This document shows, one piece after another, positions 12,830 to 15,962 of a DNA stretch of 15,962 nucleotides; position 1 is the first letter of the stretch; each line of letters starts with the position of its first letter. Location: NCBI GenBank assembly GCA_964362365.1, contig CAYIEF010000026.1, forward strand, positions 1 through 15,962. The letters run 5' to 3'. This DNA is from JACPIL01 sp964362365 (GTDB lineage: Archaea; Nanobdellota; Nanobdellia; Woesearchaeales; GW2011-AR9). A program made the position numbers and the translations under genes. The notes beneath the pieces are model-generated. The model had not been told where the DNA came from. It did no database searches and saw only the letters and a list, made by a program, of their open reading frames with translations.

Positions 12830-13371
12830 TGAACGATACTGAAGAGCACGATATCCTGTACGAATTAAAAATTCCGGAAGAACGGGTTGCGGTACTTATC
12901 GGATCAAATGGAGAGACAAAAAAAGAGATCGAGCAAGAGACAAAATGTAAATTAGATATCTCTAAAGAGGGAGATGTTACTATTACTGGCGAAGATGGCC
13001 TGATGCTGTTTACGGCCAGAGAGATTGTCCGGGCCATTGCGCGAGGGTTTAATCCTAAATTGGCTATGTTGTTGTTAAAACCAGATTACTTGCTGGAAAT
13101 CATTGACATGAAAGACATTGCCGGCAAAAGCAAGAGCACTATGGAACGCTTGAAAGGCCGAGTGATTGGCACTGGTGGTAAATCACGGGCAGAAATTGAA
13201 AGATTAACCGACACACATATTTCTATTTATGGCAAAACCATCGGGATTTTAGGAGAGATGGGAAGTGTTTCCTTAGCTCGGCAGGCAGTAGCGATGTTGC
13301 TGCAGGGTTCTATGCACAAGACTGTTTATCAGTTCTTAGAGAAGAAAAAGAAAGAGATTTTGTTTGGGTGA
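12826..13371 (+). CDS. KH-domain RNA-binding protein (archaeal Dim2/Pno1-like)
   Basis: The 181-residue product has two KH domains. KH1 has the G-x-x-G loop in VLIGSNGETKKEIEQET (about 24-38). KH2 has it in RLKGRVIGTGGKSRAEIERLTDTHISIYG (about 109-136), with the Krr1/Pno1-type sequence after it. This family assists 16S rRNA 3'-end maturation and binds near the platform of the small subunit. Start is the ATG overlapping the rio1 stop; a second ATG follows directly and either could be used. The neighbours are rio1 upstream and, about 2 kb on, top6B, which often follow each other in archaea. Confidence 0.93.
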   Translation: MMNDTEEHDILYELKIPEERVAVLIGSNGETKKEIEQETKCKLDISKEGDVTITGEDGLMLFTAREIVRAIARGFNPKLAMLLLKPDYLLEIIDMKDIAGKSKSTMERLKGRVIGTGGKSRAEIERLTDTHISIYGKTIGILGEMGSVSLARQAVAMLLQGSMHKTVYQFLEKKKKEILFG

Positions 13372-13395
13372 GAATTTGGTTCTTGGTGATTTATA

Positions 13396-14016
13396 ATGGA
13401 TTTAGGAGAAATTAAACGGCGCTTATATTTTGCTCAACGAGGACAAGGGGTTCTTCTAAGTTCAAAATCTCCCGACGGTTCAAAGATATTAGGTCGTTTC
13501 AGAGAAGAAATTGATAGGACGTATCCTAACAGGCATTTTTCTCTTCAATATACTCCTGAAATAGACTCTGAACAAAAATTAACTGAGAAGTTGATCGGCG
13601 CTACTGAATTAGGATCCGAATGTGCTGAAGTTGAGAAACTAACGGGAGCAAAGATAGACCTCTCTCTTTTTTTTGATATATTTGTTAAAAAATATGATTA
13701 TCCATTTTTATTAATAGAGGGATTAGATAAAATTCTATTTTATGGATCAGAAGTTCACAATAGGCTCGATGTCGAAGAATATGGGCGCGTTCTTACTAGT
13801 GTGCAAGAGAAACAAACTTCGAAAAGTGCTTTGTCTCAGTTCCATAAAGTATACGTCGGTCATTCAAATCCAGTTATGAGGTCCCATTGTATTCATGGAG
13901 GGTATTCTCTTATTGGGACAGCCACGATAGGAACAATTGAGCATGATTTTGTTTTTTGGAATACAAGGTCTGCGATTTGGGGGAATTTAGCTGAACTGTT
14001 ATATGAGAATCCATGA
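13396..14016 (+). CDS. Hypothetical protein, 206 aa
   Basis: I do not recognise this protein. It is soluble and has alternating helices and strands. YPFLLIEGLDKILFYG (about 111-126) looks like a buried strand ending in an acidic residue, as in P-loop Walker B strands, but no Walker A motif is present. The C-terminal half holds HKVYVGHSNPVMRSHCIHGGYSLIG, with several His and Cys. The ATG lies 24 nt after the KH gene, with GGTGA 7 nt upstream, so it is probably the third gene of the rio1 operon. Codon use is more A/T-rich than rio1, which suggests a later arrival. Confidence 0.6.
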   Translation: MDLGEIKRRLYFAQRGQGVLLSSKSPDGSKILGRFREEIDRTYPNRHFSLQYTPEIDSEQKLTEKLIGATELGSECAEVEKLTGAKIDLSLFFDIFVKKYDYPFLLIEGLDKILFYGSEVHNRLDVEEYGRVLTSVQEKQTSKSALSQFHKVYVGHSNPVMRSHCIHGGYSLIGTATIGTIEHDFVFWNTRSAIWGNLAELLYENP

Positions 14017-14252
14017 ATCCACATCCTTGTACAAACAAATATAAAAGTAATCTGTTATGGCAAGAATCACCTGGAAGGCTCGCTAGCGAAGGCAGAAAAT
14101 TTCCAAGAAATCTTCCACCTCATAAAAAATCTATAAATGCTACTTCATATCAGAAAGCTCCTTGCTTTTCCGCAACTTTTAAAATAATTCATCCTCCTCC
14201 GGCGTAATTACTTCTATTCCAGTCAAAAACATTTAAATACTACAAGTACAAC
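14017..14252. other. Intergenic stretch with a possible relic of the top6B promoter
   Basis: There is no convincing gene here; a 64-codon frame has an unstructured composition. A 10-bp palindrome TCGCTAGCGA lies near 14079-14088. Bases 14171-14211 resemble the top6B promoter and start region (15541-15582) at about 32 of 42 positions, with the ATG changed to ATT. Confidence 0.4.
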
Positions 14253-14264
14253 ATGTATTACATG
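14231..14264 (+). promoter_or_regulatory. vapBC promoter and palindromic operator
   Basis: The ATTTAAATAC box at 14231-14240 is centred 27 nt before the ATG at 14262. The perfect 13-bp palindrome CATGTATTACATG at 14252-14264 covers the predicted start, a natural site for autorepression. Confidence 0.5.
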
Positions 14265-14492
14265 ACTCAGATAACCGTACGGGATGTGGATCAAGAAGTA
14301 TTTCGCGAATTTAAGGCTGAAGCTGTAAAACGCGGCTTGACCATGGGTTCGGCTCTCACCTTAGCTATGGAAAAGTTTAAGGCTGAGCTGACCAAGAAAA
14401 GACAGAAATTTACGGCTTTGAAACCAGTTTCCTGGGGAAAAGGAACTGAACAAGTGAGTGAGGAAGTAGACAAAATTCTGTACGGTGAGTAA
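14262..14492 (+). CDS. VapB-type antitoxin (ribbon-helix-helix-like)
   Basis: The product is 76 residues from the ATG at 14262. It has an N-terminal strand TQITVRDVDQEVFREFKAEAVKRGLTMGSALTLAME, the ribbon-helix-helix pattern of small archaeal antitoxins. A charged tail ends EEVDKILYG and would bind the PIN toxin. I prefer this ATG over one at 14253 because the TTTAAA box is 27 nt from it but only 18 nt from the earlier one. It overlaps the toxin gene by 8 nt. Confidence 0.85.
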   Translation: MTQITVRDVDQEVFREFKAEAVKRGLTMGSALTLAMEKFKAELTKKRQKFTALKPVSWGKGTEQVSEEVDKILYGE

Positions 14493-14892
14493 TTTGATAT
14501 TTATTGATGCAAACATATTTCTAGCTCATGATAACATCAATGATGTTAATCATAAAAGTGCGTTAAAAATTTTGGAGGAGATTGAATCTGGCAAGTACGG
14601 GGATTATTTTACTTCAGATTATGTATTTAATGAAATTGTTGGCGTAACATTTAGGAAAAGGGGAAAAGAAAGAGCAGTTTTACTTGGAGAGCAGGTTCTC
14701 AAAAGCATTCTTACGATAAATATTGATGATCATCTTTTGAAAGAAGCTTGGAAAATTTTTTCTACGACAAAATTAAGTTTAAACTTAGTAGATTGTACCA
14801 ATTTGGCGACAATGAAACTTGCTGGCGCTGAGTTTATCGCTACGCTGGATAAAGAATTTGCTCAGATGAAGAGCATTGAGGTTATTTCTTAG
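14485..14892 (+). CDS. VapC-type PIN-domain ribonuclease toxin
   Basis: The 135-residue PIN protein starts at a GTG (14485-14487) inside the vapB frame. The acidic active-site set is complete: D8 in IFIDANIFL, E50 in YVFNEIVG, D103 in LNLVDCTNLA and D122 in FIATLDKEF. PIN toxins are metal-dependent RNases that usually cut tRNA or rRNA and are held inactive by VapB. GTG start and overlap imply translation coupled to, and lower than, the antitoxin. Confidence 0.92.
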   Translation: MSNLIFIDANIFLAHDNINDVNHKSALKILEEIESGKYGDYFTSDYVFNEIVGVTFRKRGKERAVLLGEQVLKSILTINIDDHLLKEAWKIFSTTKLSLNLVDCTNLATMKLAGAEFIATLDKEFAQMKSIEVIS

Positions 14893-14930
14893 AAAGAGAT
14901 TATGTTTTGGGTAGAAAAGCCTCCTAGAAA

Positions 14931-14940
14931 GATTTAAATA
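14931..14940 (+). promoter_or_regulatory. TATA box for the 174-aa hypothetical gene
   Basis: GATTTAAATA has its TTTAAA centre 27-28 nt before the ATG at 14963, the leaderless spacing seen elsewhere here. Confidence 0.5.
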
Positions 14941-14962
14941 TTGGTGTAATTTTCCTTATAGA

Positions 14963-15487
14963 ATGTTACAGGCAAGAGAACAATTTCTGAGAAAAAAGAG
15001 CCGATTGCACCAAGATATCTCTAATAGAAAAGAAAGGCTTCAGAAAATGGAAACAATTCTGTATAATGCTAAAAATTATTCTGAAATGTCAGATGAGGAG
15101 ACGAGAATATATTTAAACAACGAGCGGTTTTATAATTCGGAAAACTTTTTTTCAACCAAGGTAAGTGATATAGCCTGTGATTCTATTGGTGCTATCTTAG
15201 CGTATGTAAAAGACCACCTAAGGACAATCGGTGATCCACTGGTTGACGGTTTGATCAAAATTGATGATGAGGATTATGCTGTATTTACTTTTGGCGAAGT
15301 GCATGCTCCTGATTTGTTGTCCAGAATTTTAAAAAGAAAATTGCCTATGGAAGAATATTTGGCTTATTTATCTGGTGAAAAGCCTGTTGCTTCAAGGGGC
15401 GAGAGAACATATTTTGTGGAAAAACCAGACAATTTTGATGAAATAGTTGCAGAATATAGTCGCTCACATCCTAGCACTAGTAAATAG
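14963..15487 (+). CDS. Hypothetical protein, 174 aa
   Basis: I do not recognise this family. The N-terminal ~35 residues are a basic coiled-coil-like helix (QAREQFLRKKSRLHQDISNRKERLQKM). The middle DSIGAILAYVKDHLRTIGDPLVDGLIKIDDEDYAVFTFGEV looks like a compact alpha/beta domain. The tail is acidic and polar. It is probably soluble. It has its own promoter and sits alone between vapBC and top6B. It may have come in with vapBC, since the stretch from vapB to here lies between two similar promoter-like sequences. Confidence 0.55.
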   Translation: MLQAREQFLRKKSRLHQDISNRKERLQKMETILYNAKNYSEMSDEETRIYLNNERFYNSENFFSTKVSDIACDSIGAILAYVKDHLRTIGDPLVDGLIKIDDEDYAVFTFGEVHAPDLLSRILKRKLPMEEYLAYLSGEKPVASRGERTYFVEKPDNFDEIVAEYSRSHPSTSK

Positions 15488-15546
15488 TCTTCTTCCCTTT
15501 ATTTAATTACAAAAATGTCAATCAAATAAACCAAGCTTTCCAAAAC

Positions 15547-15556
15547 CTTTAAAAAT
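15547..15556 (+). promoter_or_regulatory. TATA box for top6B
   Basis: CTTTAAAAAT has its TTTAAA core centred 26-27 nt before the top6B ATG at 15578, again leaderless. Confidence 0.5.
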
Positions 15557-15577
15557 AATTCACCCTCTTTCAGCATA

Positions 15578-15962
15578 ATGACCCAGAAGACTGCTGAAGA
15601 ACTGGCCAAGAAACAAAGAGAGATCTCTATAGCCGAATTCTTTGAAAAAAACCGGCATTTACTCGGATTTGACAACCCGCGAAGAGCATTGCTAACCGCG
15701 GTAAAGGAAGCAGTAGACAACGCTCTGGATGCCTGCGAAGAAGCCAGAATCCTGCCAGAAATTAACGTAGAATTGCTTTCACTAAGTGAAACTCGATTCC
15801 GCATGATGGTGGAAGACAATGGTCCGGGAATTGTGAAGAAACAAATCCCAAATATCTTCGCGCGATTGCTGTACGGATCAAAATTCCATAAATTAGCTGC
15901 TACGCGCGGACAGCAGGGGATAGGTATTTCCGCAACGGTGTTGTACGGCCAATTAACCACCG
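15578..15962 (+). CDS. top6B: DNA topoisomerase VI subunit B, N-terminal part (cut by window edge)
   Basis: Reading from the ATG at 15578, the frame is open to the window end (128 codons). The protein begins MTQKTAEELAKKQREISIAEFFEKN and shows the GHKL ATPase motifs in order: KEAVDNALDAC (Asn/Asp box), VEDNGPGI (G1 box) and GQQGIGIS (ATP lid and G2). Topoisomerase VI is a type IIB enzyme that relaxes and decatenates DNA; subunit B binds and hydrolyses ATP to drive strand passage, with subunit A (top6A, not in this window) cutting DNA. The start is fixed by the TATA spacing and the conserved N-terminus. Confidence 0.95.
   Translation, partial: MTQKTAEELAKKQREISIAEFFEKNRHLLGFDNPRRALLTAVKEAVDNALDACEEARILPEINVELLSLSETRFRMMVEDNGPGIVKKQIPNIFARLLYGSKFHKLAATRGQQGIGISATVLYGQLTT

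Noticed and set aside
14013..14207. 64-codon frame after the 206-aa gene
   Set aside because: It has a proline/lysine-rich random composition and no ribosome site, and runs through a palindrome and a promoter-like relic.

Overview
The window looks like a DPANN-type archaeal chromosome, of the Woesearchaeota/Pacearchaeota kind, although lineage cannot be fixed from sequence alone. It carries archaeal DnaG primase, topoisomerase VI subunit B, a Rio1-type kinase next to a Dim2/Pno1-like KH protein, a HerA-family ATPase and HtpX. Genes are tightly packed, with ATGA overlaps. Many first genes have a TTTAAA-type box centred about 25-28 bases before the start codon, which fits leaderless archaeal transcription. 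Operon-internal genes use GGAGG or GGTGA ribosome binding sites.

The standout is a complete, compact diversity-generating retroelement (DGR) on the minus strand at about 6240-8439. It has a DGR-type reverse transcriptase (6240-7373), a template repeat TR (7400-7487) 26 bp upstream of it, and a target gene (7690-8439) holding the variable repeat VR (7852-7936). Read on the coding strand, TR and VR differ at 18 positions, and every one is an adenine in TR (16 A to G, 2 A to T). There is also one in-frame 3-nt length difference. The target gene starts 16 nt after the dnaG stop, so the hypervariable protein appears to be co-transcribed with the primase. No Avd gene is visible.

Layout: 1-1160 holds the start of a secreted protein and a SpoIIM-like membrane protein. 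1161-2503 holds an unknown protein and a DUF3175-like protein. 2540-3736 holds HtpX and a small lipoprotein, divergent from the previous pair across one shared palindromic TATA box. 3737-6190 is a HerA-like ATPase whose Walker A loop is split by a 369-residue intein with a LAGLIDADG endonuclease. The DGR and dnaG follow (6240-9796). The 427-bp gap after dnaG probably encodes a structured RNA on the minus strand (10005-10080) with its own promoter. 10224-11920 is a toxin-antitoxin cluster: MazEF, a 32-residue stand-alone antitoxin tail, a divergent RelE-like pair with a perfect palindromic operator, and a broken second copy of the antitoxin tail. 12113-14016 holds rio1, the KH gene and an unknown gene. 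14262-14892 is VapBC, then an unknown gene, and the window ends inside top6B.

Functionally, conserved replication, ribosome-biogenesis and proteolysis genes are interleaved with selfish or diversifying elements: the DGR, the intein and three toxin-antitoxin modules.
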